A DNA stretch of 64,000 nucleotides from Epichloe hybrida (GCA_019022495.1 JAFEKR010000001.1:6386001-6450000); one strand, 5' to 3'; shown: positions 22,201 through 34,923, counted from the stretch's first letter. Numbers and translations are program-made. The notes: generated by a model not told the origin, from the letters alone.

Positions 22201-23372
22201 CCTTTCGCGTCAGGCTCGTTGTCGGTGAATGCGAGCAGCGTCTCCTCCTCAGCTAGGTCCTTTGCAGGCGGCGACGTGGCAGGCGCCTCCCCGCTGTAAC
22301 ATTGCAAAATGACGACATCGGCCGGCACGCGCTGGCCTTTTCTCAGCTTTAGAACGTCGCCAACTTTGAGATCCTTGGATTTACGGCTCATCTCTTGAAC
22401 GAAAGACGATGGGTGATAAGTGTTGCCTTGTTCTTCCTGGATATCCGTCAAATCATGCCGCGCCTCCCTCTGCCTACGCGATGTTCTCTTAGTGTACGAA
22501 TCGGACTTGAGCAGTTTGCGGGTCGTCCGAGCTGGTGTTGGCCGGGAGTCTGGGGGCGAAAAGGTCAGGACGCGATACTCTTCCGAGTTTGCTTCATTGT
22601 CTCTCCGTCGTCTCTCAATGTCATCGTAAGCCTTTTTGCCCATGGTAATGAAGAGAACAAATGCTAGGGGTGCTATGTACGTAGATATATAGCCGATTCG
22701 AAGAGACGGAATTGCTTGTGATAGAGCAACAAGAAGGAAATACATGTTGAAAAAGAAGGAAAACTCGTTGTACAACGTAATGGGGAGGAAAGTCAGGGCT
22801 GTGTACTTGGCATTAGACACAATGTTGGCAGGAAACCGAGTCGCCTGTGTCGATCCAACGGCTATGTGCCTGGAGGAAGAAGGATCATGCTCTTCCAGCT
22901 CTGCATCATTGCTTCCATCTTCGCCTTGGTGCTGTGGCTGTGGCTTGTGTCCTGACATGAAGCTAGGCAGTCGAATGCTTGACATGGACAAGCGGCGGCT
23001 GTGCGATCTCTGGTGGGAGTGTCCGCCGAGAAGAAGCGCATCGTCCTCAGCATGGTCACCCTCTGTTCCATCGTGATCATCCAACAGCGCCTGGGTGTGC
23101 TCGTCGGAATCATCTCGGTTCTGACCAAGCTCCCCGTATCCGCGAACACCGCGTTTGTTAGCACGGCGCAAACCTCCCATGCGCAAATTTCGAAGAGCTA
23201 TTCTCGTGGGTTTCGAGTCAGAAGTCGTGGTAGATTGTCCTGGATGCAAACTTCGCACGTTCTCAGTCGAGATGGGATCTAACTCGTGGATGTCGAGGTC
23301 TAGATCAGAGTCAGAGTCATGTGTGGGAGATTCGGGATGCTCGGTCGGTCGGTATGGGGGTGTCGAAGGCAT
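19291..23372 (-). CDS. NEO1: NEO1-type phospholipid flippase (P4-ATPase)
   Basis: Exons 19971-23372, 19477-19886 and 19291-19408 join into 1,309 residues. The first 180 residues are an acidic, Ser-rich cytosolic tail. P4-ATPase motifs: DGETDWKLR (about residue 420, actuator loop), the phosphorylated Asp in DKTGTLTQND (about 637), and TGDKVETA plus GDGGNDVSMIQ in the hinge. The DGETDWKLR form and short regulatory tails fit the NEO1/ATP9A-B class, which works without a CDC50 subunit at the Golgi and endosomes and translocates PE and PS. The last exon encodes the final membrane segment and ends KPPSYRKVQNM. Intron 19887-19970 has a GC donor (AAG then GCACGC) with a CTAAT branch and CAACAG acceptor; no GT donor works because a stop intervenes. 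Confidence 0.92.
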
Positions 23373-24747
23373 CCCGCATCAACGTCTTTTGTGAGTGATC
23401 CAGACAAGGACAGCTGGACTTCACGGTCGGTGTGAGTTTCGAGTGATGCGCTGGCGTTGATGGCGTTGCTCGGATTGTCATGCTGCGCTACAAGTCGCCA
23501 GCTCCCGTCAAGTCGCGCGTGCAGATCACAAACAGGTAAATGCAACGTGGCGCATTGTGAGTAAGCGCGGATATGTGTGTGGTGGAAATGATTCAGGACA
23601 TTAATTCCTGGATCAAGAGGGGGAGTGTACGATTGTGGGAGATGATACGAATGGAAGAGGTATTTCGACGACAACGAAGGGACGTGAAACAGCGTGAGGT
23701 TAACTCGGCGTCAGCCAATATTATTACGTAGTAGCTCTGCGTGACTGGCCGCCCGCTACCCTGCATCTCGTGACTTTCCGAAATAACACTTTGGCTGCCT
23801 TGATTCAATGAAGAATCAAACAATAAATCGGGTTTCATGACTTTTCATACAGAATAATTGTTAATCAAATTTGAAGTTTTGTTGTGAGTTCTTCAACGAT
23901 TATTGTTAACGTATGTAACACAGTACAGGCTTGTATTAAGATGCTGATTGTGCCCAAGCAAGTAAACATTGACGGACTCTGTGGCATGCACAATAAAAGC
24001 TTTCGGACCGTGTCGTCTAAATGGGGTTTAAAAAAAGAAAACTAATACTCAGAGGAGAAGTATAGCATTCCAAACGGCGTGTGCTGTTCAGTTGGCATGT
24101 ACTTCGACTGGCGGATGGGAAAAAAAGTGGCGCTGCATCGGACCAGGAGCAATCCACGAGTCGCGATCTGTGAGTTGGCGCGTGGCTCCGCGTCCAGGTA
24201 CTCGTGCCCCGCCCCATAGTACTAGGTGCGTAGGTACAGGTACATGTGCCAGCTCAGTCAGCCAAGCTCTCCTGAAAGGAGGCAGACCAACGCTGACGGC
24301 GGCTTCGTATTACATGCCAGCTTGCATTTGCCTTCTGCCATCGCACATCGCACATCGCACGTCACCACCATACAAGTCGGCTCCCGACGCATCGCACAAT
24401 CTCATTTCTTCGCCATTTCGCTGCCTAATTTCCTCGGTTTTGTTGAACGGCCTCTTCCCGAATGGCGAACAGGAGCGCAGCTTGAACATTTGTCTGTTTC
24501 TGCTTCTGCTTCTGTCTCTTTCGCACCTGTATGTACCTCTTGCCGCCCGAGATGAATCCACTACATAACGCAAACACTACCGGCCATTGGCCCAACGTTA
24601 TCGTCGAGCATCCTGCCTTGCTTGCGTAGTCTGCATCATCGAGACTTTCCCCTTCAAACAAACAGTATTGACGTGGTTTATTAGTTTTTTCCATTTCTGC
24701 ATGTATTCATCCTAGGCACTTAATTTCGTTCGTGACGCATTCGCATC
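23373..24747. promoter_or_regulatory. Divergent intergenic region between NEO1 and SEC16
   Basis: About 1.4 kb. The middle (23,800-24,060) is AT-richer than its surroundings. Plus-strand frames at 24092-24568 are low-complexity and not supported. It should contain the promoters and 5' UTRs of both genes. Confidence 0.45.
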
Positions 24748-27700
24748 ATGGCCAGCCAGTCGGCCAGCTCGTGGCACCCGGCCATGATGCCTAATAATGC
24801 TGCCGACCTTGCCGCGCAAGAGTCAAAATCAAAGTCAAAGCACGTCGAACCCCTGACTCATGTCGACTCAGCGGTGGAATCGACGGTAGAGGAGAGCCGT
24901 CCTACAGAAATCTTGCCCGACCAAGACCATCAAGACGACCAGGATGACCAAGACGAAGCCGGTACACGGCTCAATTCAGAGGACGCCGTGCCGACAGAAC
25001 CCATCGAAATCTCGCACCCCTCGGATCTCTCGCAACACGAAAAATCGACAGAGGACCCCTTAGCAAAGCAAGATGATACTGCGGACACATGGCTTACCAA
25101 CGGAGACGAGGGGGAAGGTGGTGCCTGGTTGCTTCAGGACGAAGGAGCACATAAAGATGAAACGACTGACAACGGCTCTGTCGACGAAGAAGCCCGATCA
25201 TTGAAAAGCGCATGCGCACCCGCACCCACAGCCGCGCTCGCTCTCGATGAGCACATAAACAAAGAGCCCGCTGAGCCAAAAACAGAAAAAATAGATGCTG
25301 TAGGAGACAAACGGACCGGAGCCGTCTCATCTATGGCACAGCACTCAAGCTCCATGTCATTTGCCCGGACCGTCTCCCACGAGATTAGCTTCGCCGACGA
25401 TGACGATGGAGAGTGGAATCTGGGCCGAGCCGAGACAGACACCTCTGAATTCATGCCCCCGTCAGACCGAACAAACTCGTTTCCCGCTGTGCCTCCAATG
25501 GCGTCTGAGACCGAGGCTCGGGTTAACATGCCGCTGCTGTCTAAACAAGTCCTGGATGTCATGGAAGAAGATGAGAAGGAGGCCGAGGTGGAAGAAGAAG
25601 AGTACATGATGCGTAGTCCGGAAGGTGACAGCTCAGCATCATGGCACAGACATGGTACAACCCGACCTCAGCATTCTGCACACCGTCCCATTGGAGGCGA
25701 GATCGAAGAAGCTGCTGTCATCGAGGAAGAGGCTCGTTTCGAGGAGGGTCTGCCTCTCCTACCGCAAACTGAAGCCGTCGTCGGCGATGACACTCAGCAG
25801 ACCAGCGCCAGAGGCAATTCAAACCCTTTCGGTGAACAGGACGACGACAATGAGGATAGCTTTTTCGGGCAGATGCAGAGCAACGAGGAGAGGCAGCATG
25901 GCTACGAAGATGGTGTAAGATTCCTTGAGCGAAAGTCAACCATGCAAGTGATGGAGGCCATGGGTGACGGTGGCCCGCTCACTCGACACAGCACCCTCAA
26001 CGAGACCTCGGAAGAACATGGCGACGATTCTACCCAAGGCGTCACACTTGAAGCCTCTGACACGGCCGAGGACGCCCCGGCAACCGAAGACTTGGCCTCC
26101 AAGTGGGAGCAGGCCTTTGGAGATGACGATGAAGACGAATTTCTGTTGGACGACTCTACGGTCGAGAACAAGGACGTAGATGCCACAGCCTTTTTGGGCA
26201 GTGATGATGAAGGGCTTCTCGACGATGACTTGGACGCTCCGGCGCCAGATTCTGCCACCTACCAACCTCGACAACCTGCGGCAAACCCTTATGCACCTGC
26301 TGCCGTGACAGCTCCATCAACGACGCCATTATCACCGGCGGGGTCAACTTATGGCTACGGGCCGCAGCAAACGTATGCCGCACCATTTGGCTCAGCGCAG
26401 TTTGGACAGACACCACAGCCTCTTCGTCCCGAGCCCGCCAAGACACAAAGCTTCGCGGATAAATCCAAAGTCGGATACTCGTCACCATATGACTTGCCGA
26501 CTGATTTGGTCAAGCCTGTCAAGCCGCGCAAGCGACCTAGTCTTCAGCACCTCCCCGCAGAGACCGCTCCTCTGCCCTCGAGAAGCGCTGGCATGTACGC
26601 CCCCGGACAGTCTCCGCGTCCTCCATCTGTGCCTGCGATCTCGTCAGCTCCGCCAACATCAGCAGCGCCTGGAACATCTCAGGGACCCCCACAGGGCCAG
26701 AAAGCTCCGGCGGCGGCGGCGCCTCTACGCTCCAAGGCAAGTTTCTTTGAAGAGCTTCCCATGAGCTCAAAGCCCCGACCTGCCTCCAGACAGAGCCAAC
26801 GAGCAGCATCCCCTGGCCAGTACCTACCTACCAATTCAACACTTCAGCAAGCATCGCTGCCGCCGCCGCCGCTGCCGCCGCCAATATCAAAAACTGTCCC
26901 TCCTCCACCAGCATCCCAAGTAGTACCTCCGCCAGTACAGCGGACTGCTCCTCCGCCTGCTGCTCCGCCACCACACCATCTCAATGATGAGGTTCACGCT
27001 ACTCCCCTGGGGATTGCGAACCTCGTGGCACCGCCCATATCAAATCCGTATGCCATGGTGCAATCTCATGTCAGCTCTGTGACCCCTCCGTCCAGCAGTT
27101 CGTCTCGATATTCGCCTGCCCCTCCTGGACCACAAGGCGGCGGCGTCTCGATCATCAGCCGCTATTCGCCCGCACCCTCTGCTGGATCGCGTCCGAATAG
27201 CTCGTACAATGCAGGGTCAACACACACCGCTCTACCTCACTTGCCGAGAACTTCGAGTCCTTTGGCCCACTATGAGACGAGTGGTAACGCAGACGGACAG
27301 CCGTACGACCGCCGAGCGAGCTCATCTTTCGAACCAAGACTTAACCGCGTCTCGTCCCTACCCCCCACCCGAGAGGTTGACGAAGAGGAAGACGAGGAGG
27401 CTGCATCTCCTGGGAACCGGTCCTTTAGTGCCAGTCACGCAGTCACTTCTCCCACTGCGAAAGTCTCCGAGTCCAGATATAGCCCAGCACCACCTGATGC
27501 CGCGGCCGCCGCTGCTGCTCCATCACTCCCCAAGAGACTCAACCCCAATTATGCCCCACAACCTGCCGCAGCGTCGGCACCTGCACAGACATCGTTTGTG
27601 CCACCTCCACGGGCGCAAACGCAGTCTCCCAGCACTTCGCACTCTGATGCCAGGAAGGGAAGCAAACCAGCCGAATATGCTCCTCCACCCTTGTCCGCAC

Positions 27701-30700
27701 ATGCACCGGCGCCGTCACCAGCCATGACCAAACCTGTTCAGTCGGCGTATGCACCGATGACAAGTCGGACTCGTGGACAGTCCATCACCAACATGGTGCC
27801 ACCTAGTGACGGGAGGGAGCGTGACCTTCTCGAACGGTGGAGAGGGACCCCCATCATGGCGTGGGGAGTGGGCGGAGCCTTCGTCACGTCTTTTCCCAAG
27901 AGCGTCCCTCGCTATTTAGTAGGCCAAACGGCCCCGGTCTCCATCCGCACAGTAGGCGAAGTCAAGGTGCAGAACATTAAGGATCTCGACCCTCTCCAGG
28001 ACCGCCTTGCCAAGTTCCCCGGTCCGCTCAAGGGCAAATCGAAGAAGAAGGAAGCCGCCGCATGGCTCACGGCTGGCATTGATGCGCAGGAAAGGGAAAT
28101 CCCCGACGTTTCCTTCCACTCGCAGCTATCTCTGGAAGCAAAGCGCTCCGTCGAGCGTCTGCTGCTGTGGAAACTGTTGCGAATTTTCATTGAGCATGAT
28201 GGTGTTTTGGAAGGAATCCCTGCGGTGGAAAAGGCAGTTCGAGAAGTCTTGGCTCCTGAGACAGCTGAGTTGCGAAGTGAGGGCGCTCTGCTCTTCACAG
28301 GCGCAGAGGTCGGCTCTGGGGCCACGTTGATGAAGGCAGATGGCGTCGATTCCGGCGCCGTTGAAAAGATTCGTCTGGACTTGCTCAAAGGCGACCGGGA
28401 AACGGCGGTATGGGCTGCAGTTGATCAACGTCTCTGGGGCCACGCCATGCTCATTTCGCAGACTGTGTCGGCGGACCTCTACAAGCAGGTTGCGCAGGAA
28501 TTTGTACGCAAGGAAGTCAATTACCCAGGACACAACAACGAATCCTTGGCCGCCCTCTACAAGATCCTGTCGGGTAACTATGATGACTGTGTGGATGAAC
28601 TTGTTCCTTCTCATGCGCGCGCTGGACTGCAGCTCGTATCTACGGAAACATCTTCAGGACCCACCAAGGACGCAATGGATGGCCTCGACAAGTGGCGAGA
28701 GACGTTGACGCTTGTGTTGAGCAATCGCAGCAGCGAGGATATCCGTGGACTTCATGCTCTTGGTAAACTCCTGTCCAGCTATGGACGGGCCGAGGCAGCT
28801 CACATCTGTTTCATCTTTAGCCGGAGCCTGTCCGTATTCGGTGGTCTGGATGATTCCAACTCCGATTTTGTATTGGTGGGCTCAGACCACAAACGGCAGT
28901 CCGACCAATTTTCCAAGGAAGCGGAAGCTCTTCAGCTCAGCGAAATTTACGAGTACGGACTGACGCTCGGAAGCGGTGTCGCAGCGTCCGCAGGAGCACC
29001 ACACCTTGCCGCCTACAAATTGCAGCACGCAGTGACCCTTGCCGAGTACGGCTTCCGCGATAAGGCGATGCAGTACTGTGATGCTATCGCGTCTGCCATT
29101 GTAGCCCAGACTCGAAGGTCTCCATATCATCATGCCGTCCTCGAAGCATCCGTGGAAGATTTCCTGGCAAGGCTGAAGTCATCGCCAAAAGATGCTTCAT
29201 CGTCATGGATGTCCAAGCCGACCATGGGTAAAGTCTCCGACAGCATGTGGAACAGGTTCAACAAGTTTGTCTCGGGCGACGAGGATGCAAATGGTCACGC
29301 GGGATCTGATGGTGATAACGGACCATTTGCTCGCATTACATCCTCGCCCAACATTTCAAGACCTCCGTCCACATCCAACTTTGACGTTTACGGGCCATCT
29401 CCTGGCTACCAACCCGCAGGTGGTGCGCCCCTCACAAGTGCAACTGGACAATCTCGATACGCGCTGGCGCCAGCTGTGTCTTTCTCAGGCACCAGCGCCA
29501 ATCCGTATGCGCCTGCAACCCAGCCGCAGCCGCATTATGCCCCAGCATCGGCATCGGGCCGCAGCAGTCAAGAGTATGCGCCGAACCCGCACGAACCAAG
29601 CTGTGCCGCAGGAGCAGCATTTCCTGCTCAATCGCAGTCTGGTGGTTATCAACCGACAGGATACCCTGGATCTTCGCCATCAGGATATCAACCGATCCGG
29701 ACTTCTGCCCCTGGACATGCGCAGCCAGTATCAACTGCGCAGCCTCCAGCCCCCAGCGGATATCAACCCTATGGGCTCCAAGAGTCACCTCATATCCATC
29801 CCCAGCCGTCCTTCAACGAAGATGCTTCCCAAGGCTATGAGCCCCCTTCATATAGTTATGAAGCTCCTCAAACAGCACCAGCCCTTACTGAAGACAGCAG
29901 CCAGGGAGGTGCCGGTACCAGCGGCTATGAGCCACCCTCGTTACAGCCTTATGGGTATGAGGCCCCTTCATATCAGCCAGAAGCCGACGATGACGAGGCG
30001 CCCAAGCCAAAGAAGAAGAGCTTCATGGACCATGATGACGAAGATGATATACTAGCTTTCAGAAAGCCACAGCAACAAGAAAAATCAGACAAGGACCGGG
30101 AAAACGAGGAAATGTTCCGCAAGGCGGCCGAAGAGGATGGTAAGCTTTTACTCACCATGGACTCGATACTGGTATTCCCCCCCCCACTGACTTCTATGAC
30201 TTTCTCACAGCCAAGCGAGCGGCAGCAGCAGCAACAAGCAACAAAAAGGGATGGGGGTTTGGCGGCTGGTTTGGAGGCGGCAAGAAGGCCGATGGAAATA
30301 TGGGCGACCCGTCGCCTGGCAAGCCCATCAAAGCCAAGCTTGGCGAGCAAAGCACTTTTGTCTATGACCCCGACCTTGGCCGCTGGATCAACAAGAAACC
30401 CGGTGCCGAGAACGTCGAGGTCAAAAGGAGTACGCCCCCCCCCCCGTGCTGGTCCCCGTTCAGTCAGTGGCACTCCGCCTCCATCGGGCACCACCCCCCC
30501 TCCCGCTGCTGGACGTAGGAGTGTTCCTCCCATGGGGATGACAACACGGCCAGCCCGCGGAAACCTGTCAACAGCGCAGTCCATGGAAAACTTGAATGCC
30601 GGCGCACCTCCCGCAGGCATGCCTCGGTCGGTTTCGACCAGCAATGTCAGTGTCGGTGGAGACCCTTCATCGACAGGACCTCCTAGCAGACCGGCTACGA

Positions 30701-30813
30701 GCATGAGTAACGCAAACAGTATTGATGACTTGTTGGGAGCACCAGCGCCACGGAAAGCTGGTCAAAAGAAGCCCAGAAAGAGCGGCCGCTACGTTGACGT
30801 TATGGCCAAGTAA
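24748..30813 (+). CDS. SEC16: COPII coat assembly scaffold SEC16, with poly-C frameshift near the 3' end
   Basis: Exon 1 is 24748-30139. An intron 30140-30210 (GTAAGC...CACAG) is needed to reach the C-terminal motif [15 protein letters not shown] and [20 protein letters not shown]. This segment then runs into an 11-C tract at 30435-30445, after which the frame is wrong by one base. The true tail ([14 protein letters not shown] to RYVDVMAK, stop 30813) is in another frame and would be reached with 10 or 13 C. Residues 1-500 are acidic; 500-1010 are Pro/Ser-rich with RYSPAP and YAP repeats; about 1020-1190 is the central conserved domain ([32 protein letters not shown]); about 1200-1490 is the Sec23-binding helical region. 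SEC16 organises ER exit sites. An uninterrupted frame of 2,021 codons also exists, but it reads the intron through and gives the wrong frame after it. Confidence 0.9.
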   Translation: MASQSASSWHPAMMPNNAADLAAQESKSKSKHVEPLTHVDSAVESTVEESRPTEILPDQDHQDDQDDQDEAGTRLNSEDAVPTEPIEISHPSDLSQHEKSTEDPLAKQDDTADTWLTNGDEGEGGAWLLQDEGAHKDETTDNGSVDEEARSLKSACAPAPTAALALDEHINKEPAEPKTEKIDAVGDKRTGAVSSMAQHSSSMSFARTVSHEISFADDDDGEWNLGRAETDTSEFMPPSDRTNSFPAVPPMASETEARVNMPLLSKQVLDVMEEDEKEAEVEEEEYMMRSPEGDSSASWHRHGTTRPQHSAHRPIGGEIEEAAVIEEEARFEEGLPLLPQTEAVVGDDTQQTSARGNSNPFGEQDDDNEDSFFGQMQSNEERQHGYEDGVRFLERKSTMQVMEAMGDGGPLTRHSTLNETSEEHGDDSTQGVTLEASDTAEDAPATEDLASKWEQAFGDDDEDEFLLDDSTVENKDVDATAFLGSDDEGLLDDDLDAPAPDSATYQPRQPAANPYAPAAVTAPSTTPLSPAGSTYGYGPQQTYAAPFGSAQFGQTPQPLRPEPAKTQSFADKSKVGYSSPYDLPTDLVKPVKPRKRPSLQHLPAETAPLPSRSAGMYAPGQSPRPPSVPAISSAPPTSAAPGTSQGPPQGQKAPAAAAPLRSKASFFEELPMSSKPRPASRQSQRAASPGQYLPTNSTLQQASLPPPPLPPPISKTVPPPPASQVVPPPVQRTAPPPAAPPPHHLNDEVHATPLGIANLVAPPISNPYAMVQSHVSSVTPPSSSSSRYSPAPPGPQGGGVSIISRYSPAPSAGSRPNSSYNAGSTHTALPHLPRTSSPLAHYETSGNADGQPYDRRASSSFEPRLNRVSSLPPTREVDEEEDEEAASPGNRSFSASHAVTSPTAKVSESRYSPAPPDAAAAAAAPSLPKRLNPNYAPQPAAASAPAQTSFVPPPRAQTQSPSTSHSDARKGSKPAEYAPPPLSAHAPAPSPAMTKPVQSAYAPMTSRTRGQSITNMVPPSDGRERDLLERWRGTPIMAWGVGGAFVTSFPKSVPRYLVGQTAPVSIRTVGEVKVQNIKDLDPLQDRLAKFPGPLKGKSKKKEAAAWLTAGIDAQEREIPDVSFHSQLSLEAKRSVERLLLWKLLRIFIEHDGVLEGIPAVEKAVREVLAPETAELRSEGALLFTGAEVGSGATLMKADGVDSGAVEKIRLDLLKGDRETAVWAAVDQRLWGHAMLISQTVSADLYKQVAQEFVRKEVNYPGHNNESLAALYKILSGNYDDCVDELVPSHARAGLQLVSTETSSGPTKDAMDGLDKWRETLTLVLSNRSSEDIRGLHALGKLLSSYGRAEAAHICFIFSRSLSVFGGLDDSNSDFVLVGSDHKRQSDQFSKEAEALQLSEIYEYGLTLGSGVAASAGAPHLAAYKLQHAVTLAEYGFRDKAMQYCDAIASAIVAQTRRSPYHHAVLEASVEDFLARLKSSPKDASSSWMSKPTMGKVSDSMWNRFNKFVSGDEDANGHAGSDGDNGPFARITSSPNISRPPSTSNFDVYGPSPGYQPAGGAPLTSATGQSRYALAPAVSFSGTSANPYAPATQPQPHYAPASASGRSSQEYAPNPHEPSCAAGAAFPAQSQSGGYQPTGYPGSSPSGYQPIRTSAPGHAQPVSTAQPPAPSGYQPYGLQESPHIHPQPSFNEDASQGYEPPSYSYEAPQTAPALTEDSSQGGAGTSGYEPPSLQPYGYEAPSYQPEADDDEAPKPKKKSFMDHDDEDDILAFRKPQQQEKSDKDRENEEMFRKAAEEDGKLLLTMDSILVFPPPLTSMTFSQPSERQQQQQATKRDGGLAAGLEAARRPMEIWATRRLASPSKPSLASKALLSMTPTLAAGSTRNPVPRTSRSKGVRPPPRAGPRSVSGTPPPSGTTPPPAAGRRSVPPMGMTTRPARGNLSTAQSMENLNAGAPPAGMPRSVSTSNVSVGGDPSSTGPPSRPATSMSNANSIDDLLGAPAPRKAGQKKPRKSGRYVDVMAK

Positions 30814-31130
30814 TGTGCACTAAACATTTGTCAGGGAGTTGACTGGAAGTTGTCTTGTGTGAAGTAAAAAACGAAGACGAGGCGGGACGGGTTGTCCAAG
30901 AGAGACCTGCGCACGCACATACGGCGTTTTATCGTGATAGAGTCATTAATGCTGGGCATTCTTGTACAATAGAGGTTTCAAAAATTTCAACCGTCCTGGT
31001 GTAAATTTGTACCAATTGTTTTCAATCATCTCATTATTCATTGAATACGTTGCACTCGCCGAGAAGACGCTGACGCGCCCCACCCCCTTGAACACGTCTC
31101 AAATATTCAACGCCGACGTCTTGTGCGCCA
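30814..31130. other. Convergent spacer between SEC16 and HUS1
   Basis: Contains the 3' ends of both genes. No coding frame supported. Confidence 0.5.
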
Positions 31131-32313
31131 TCACTTGCTATAAGATTGTACATAGTACTTGCAGTCATGTTAGATCAGTCCTCCGAGCTGGAGTGGACGT
31201 GAGAGACAAAACTCACTGTAACAACGGAATCCTCGGCAGAAGCATCGTCATAATGCGGCACGTAGACATATAAAATCAACGCATGGTCATCAGCAAAGCA
31301 TGCAATCACTCGACCCTCTAAGCGGCCTACGCTCAGCACTCGGCTCCAATCTTTGCCGTCCACGCGCACCGTGGCCCATCGATCAGGCCCATCCTCACGA
31401 AACTTGGTACTGGGGTGCTCTTCCACGGGACGGTCAAGCTGAGCTGGATCCAGTTCAGGGTTCTCCAGATCAGACCACACGCTGCAAATGTCGGTGGCCT
31501 CGGTGGCAATCCTCAAACGCAAACTACCGTGCATGTTGGCACTGAGTTCCAATTTCGGCGCTTTGGAAGGATTCACCCCTGTAAGAGCCAGTTTTGTGAA
31601 GCGATCTGATATTGCCTTGAGCTGCAGCAACGGCGGCAATTGAATGTGCACATCCGGCTCCCGCACCTTGGGCTGCATAATGGTCTCTACCGTTTCGGGA
31701 TGAAGCACGCGAACTGGAATATCCTGCGTGATAATCTTCTCGTGTTCTCTGCGCAGTGAAGTCTCCAGGTGTTCTTGCTCAAAAACGTCGTCGCCGAATG
31801 GGTCGTCGGATGGTAGTTTGGCCGACGCGCTAGATGCCTTGGACGTCGTGGTTGTAATGGTCATGGAGAGAACGGGCAATCCATCCTTTTTGGTGAGGCG
31901 CAGTGAGGCGGAGATACTGTTGAGAGCCGATTTGAGGGCGCGTTGAAGGGGTTGGAGTGGCAGTTCGAGGTTGATGGTGTTGTTGGACTCTGCGGACTGG
32001 ATGTGGTATCCTTCAAAAATGAGATCCATTGCCAAGGAACTGTGTGACTTTGTCAGACATTAATTGAGTGAGGCGGAGGGGAAAGCAAGTATCGCACGCC
32101 CAGACTTGGGATCCCATGTCGGGAATGACGGTGAATCGAGCCGTGTCATCGCTCAGACGGACCCAAGCGATCTTTTCAAGAGATGAGAGTGCTGCGGTGA
32201 GTTCTGGACAACAGTCAGCAGAAAGACCTACAAGATTGGTCTACACGAAGATGCGTGGCAAAGAGCATACTCGCAAGTGTGCGTATGTTTTTGAGCTCTG
32301 TGCGGAATCGCAT
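31131..32313 (-). CDS. HUS1: DNA-damage checkpoint clamp subunit HUS1
   Basis: Four exons: 32271-32313, 32098-32203, 31217-32039 and 31131-31157, giving 332 residues. The first exon starts [14 protein letters not shown], the typical HUS1 start; the second carries [16 protein letters not shown] and [13 protein letters not shown]; the third begins with the interdomain region LQRALKSA and [16 protein letters not shown]. The last intron (GTGAGT, CTAAC branch, CAAG) replaces a run-on tail with a short end, [11 protein letters not shown]. All splice phases close. HUS1 is one subunit of the PCNA-like Rad9-Rad1-Hus1 ring that activates Mec1/ATR signalling at damaged DNA in the nucleus. Divergent from the RING-like gene. 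Confidence 0.88.
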
Positions 32314-32722
32314 AGCGAGTGCTCGTTGTGTGAAGATGAAGATGCAATAAGTGAGTGAAGTGTGGTTGGGATGCAGGTGCGATGATGGCGTGGTGGGACT
32401 CCGAGATTGGCACTTGCACTTGCAAGCCTAGGATGCAGCGTGGGCTGCTCTTTCCTTGATACACCAAAATCATCTGCAGCTTTATCTCATAGACGAGTGC
32501 TTATTCCCAGGTTTTTTTTTCTTCTTTTTGGCTTTTTCTTTTTGGCAGACTTGGGCTCGTCCATTCATCACCATTCTTTGCATCTACCAACAACATTCTT
32601 TTGGATCACGTTGTCCACCACGTCACGTCACGTCAGCCTTTTCTAATAGCCTCACTCTTTACATAATCAGTCGCTATGAACGTCCTCATATCAAACCCTC
32701 AAAGTTTCGTTTCTGGCTCAGA
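32314..32722. promoter_or_regulatory. Divergent promoter region, HUS1 and RING-like gene
   Basis: About 410 bases between oppositely oriented starts. A T-rich tract lies at 32510-32545. The plus-strand frame stays open back to 32456, but its sequence is Phe/Tyr-rich and UTR-like. Confidence 0.45.
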
Positions 32723-33697
32723 ATGGCACCCGCCAAAGATTTTATGAGAAGACTGAGCGCCAAATTTGGTCGTACTTGTCTTACAAGCAAGAGTCTACAC
32801 GATGATGCTGGTTCCAAGGAGTATCTGCTGACTAGGAGGCCCATTGGCGAAGATGAGATTGAAACTGGGCCATCTTCCATGCGAATGACTCAAGGCCCAA
32901 CAATCTGTGTCAGAGCCATCCCGAATTTGAGCGGAACAACTCTAGTTGTTCGGAACCCAACAGAGTTGACATCCAGAGATAGCTTGCCAACAAAAACCAC
33001 GCGCCGGTCCCGGCATTCCACGTCCAAGGATCGTCCTGAGGCCATCACGCCGGCACCGCCGAGACGAACTGAATCAGAATTGTCCCAAGCCCCTACTGCA
33101 GTCATGAAGATGAACTCGGAGCGACGACCGGCACTTTGTTTTATGTGCGGCAAGCTTTTTGGCACAGGAAAGGGGCAAACGAGAGAAAAGATGGCCCATC
33201 TCCCGTGTGGCCATGTATTCGGTCATGAATGTCTCTTTCGGTACATGTCAAAACCAAGTGGAGCAGGCGGTTGTCCCAATCTCCATTGCATCCCAATGCG
33301 CCATGTTTGTGAGCACTTGACGATGCCAAGGTCTGCACCACCAGCCGAAACGTTTCGCGACTGCTCGGTGGCAGTTTTGCCCTGGAATTATGAATTCTGC
33401 TCGAGTCCGAAGGGGTTGAAATATCTCAGAATTATAGCCGAGTCAGGTGGCAAAGTGAGGAGGCTCGAATCGCAGAGAAGGAATCCAAGGAGGTCTGCCA
33501 TGACCTTCACAGTGCATTCCCGGCTCAAGTATTACACGGCCTTACTTGAACAGACGGAGAAGCGGCTGGATGAAGCGCAAAGAATTTGGTGGACCAACCG
33601 ATGGGACGAGTTTGAGAAGAAGAAACGACAGGGAACGTGGAGCTGGCAACGCGTCAAAGGGTTAAGCCGGGAGGACACTGATTTCACACACACATGA
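32723..33697 (+). CDS. RING-like zinc-finger protein, unknown substrate
   Basis: Single exon, 324 residues from the Met at 32723. Metal-ligand pattern: Cys139-x2-Cys142, Cys162-x-His164-x3-His168-x-Cys170 (LPCGHVFGHECL), Cys184-x4-Cys189 (GGCPNLHC). This is a RING-H2-like order with a slightly irregular final pair (x4 rather than x2). Residues 1-130 are basic and Ser/Thr-rich. The C-terminal part (about 235-310) is a charged, likely helical segment with SRLKYYTALLEQTEKRLDEA, typical of many lineage-specific fungal RING proteins. It could be a ubiquitin ligase, but no substrate or partner is evident. The upstream in-frame extension to 32456 is judged non-coding. Confidence 0.65.
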   Translation: MAPAKDFMRRLSAKFGRTCLTSKSLHDDAGSKEYLLTRRPIGEDEIETGPSSMRMTQGPTICVRAIPNLSGTTLVVRNPTELTSRDSLPTKTTRRSRHSTSKDRPEAITPAPPRRTESELSQAPTAVMKMNSERRPALCFMCGKLFGTGKGQTREKMAHLPCGHVFGHECLFRYMSKPSGAGGCPNLHCIPMRHVCEHLTMPRSAPPAETFRDCSVAVLPWNYEFCSSPKGLKYLRIIAESGGKVRRLESQRRNPRRSAMTFTVHSRLKYYTALLEQTEKRLDEAQRIWWTNRWDEFEKKKRQGTWSWQRVKGLSREDTDFTHT

Positions 33698-33949
33698 GCG
33701 ACAGCATACGTTATGGATGTGTATTTAATGCATCAAACTGGACACTATCAGCATCAAGCATCTCAGCGAATTGAGGGTTTTTTTTCTCCAACTTTGATTT
33801 TCTACTCGAGCAATGCCAAAAGTCAAAGAGCGGGCATATGGAAACGATAGAATCGTGGTAGAGTTGGATGCGACGTTGATAAATTGATGCCCCAAACGTG
33901 ATTGTAACAATGCCAAAGTGGAAGATGAAACAACCCGGATTGGACACAG

Positions 33950-34487
33950 TCACCTCTGCGGTTGGTCGTCGTCGTCACTGTCGTCCATGAATCCCTCTTC
34001 AAGACTGTGCATTCATTAGCAAACAGGTCGCCTCTCTTCGAAGGCCCCGCAACGTACTCTCTGCTCAAGCGCCGCGTGTGTTCATTGCCCCTTGATATTG
34101 CTTGTCTAATGACATTGACAATCCGGGGATCAACGTTTCCCAGCTCCTCGCCATCTTCCAGATAGTCATCTGTATCTGCGTTGTCCACGGAGCCCCCGTT
34201 CCGACTCCATGTGGATGGCAACGTCAGCATCGAGAACCGCTGCGCAAAGAAATTCGAGAGCCCGGATGTATATGTCGGGACGGGGAGGTACTGGCTGTAT
34301 CGATTTCGATAGCGGCGCCACATAGGAAGAACGGTGAATGTGACGAGTAGAAAGAGGACGAGGGAGATGATGGCTGGGATGAAGATGGTCTAGGTCATGG
34401 GCGCGAGAGGTTAGTACGCCGTGGACTGCGGAAAAAGCAGAGTCTTCATGCTACTTGTACTAAATTCGACACAGGAGAGTCCGTCAT
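33950..34487 (-). CDS. Small single-span membrane protein, unknown function
   Basis: Three-exon model: 34461-34487 (MTDSPVSNL), 34058-34389 and 33950-34004, 137 residues. The second exon begins with a hydrophobic span (TIFIPAIISLVLFLLVTFTV) followed by WRRYRNRY, suggesting an N-out/C-in single-pass protein. The last intron (34005-34057, GTACGT donor, ACAG acceptor) links RRLSR to DLEEGFMDDSDDDDQPQR, an acidic tail I recall from related fungal hypothetical proteins. Reading through without splicing gives an unlikely extension to 33823. The first exon is weak: its GTACAA donor is poor and it overlaps the plus-strand fragment at 34472. Membrane and tail exons are well supported; the start is not. 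Confidence 0.55.
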
Positions 34488-34923
34488 TCAATCCATACGT
34501 GAACGGCAACCGGCATACAATCTAATCACCAACAATTGCCAAACGTATGCGTTGCAACTGTTGGATGCCATCAAGGTCGGAGCACAGAAGGAATTCGGCA
34601 CCACATTGGCCGTGTACGAGAGACTCAAAGGTCCAGGCAATGTGAAGGACCTTTTTGTGGATAGTCAAAGCCTGGAGGCACGACCAGAGGACGGCGAGAC
34701 TCTGCAGGAGGAGGGTACAGTCTCATTCGCAAACCAAGTCATGCATGACAATACCACACAGCTTGACGCGAAAGAAGAGATGGGGAGGGGTAATGAAGGT
34801 AACGAACCCGGAGATGATGAGAAACATGGTGGCAATAAGAGCACAGATAGGGGCGACGGCGGGTGCAAGAGTGAGGAGCCGAGCAGGATGCGAAGATTCT
34901 TTACACGAATCGTCAAGAAATAG
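34472..34923 (+). pseudogene. PPPDE/LRAT-like protein fragment lacking its 5' part
   Basis: Coding similarity begins after a possible acceptor (CGACACAG, ends 34471) and runs to the stop at 34923. It contains YNLITNNCQTYALQLLDAIK, a Cys in an Asn-rich loop resembling the catalytic Cys region of PPPDE/NlpC-like cysteine enzymes, then a charged low-complexity tail. No in-frame Met exists before 34552, which would cut off the Cys region. The expected upstream His-containing half is not visible nearby; the space is occupied by the minus-strand membrane-protein gene. It may be a truncated gene copy, or a spliced gene whose first exon I cannot recognise. Confidence 0.45.
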
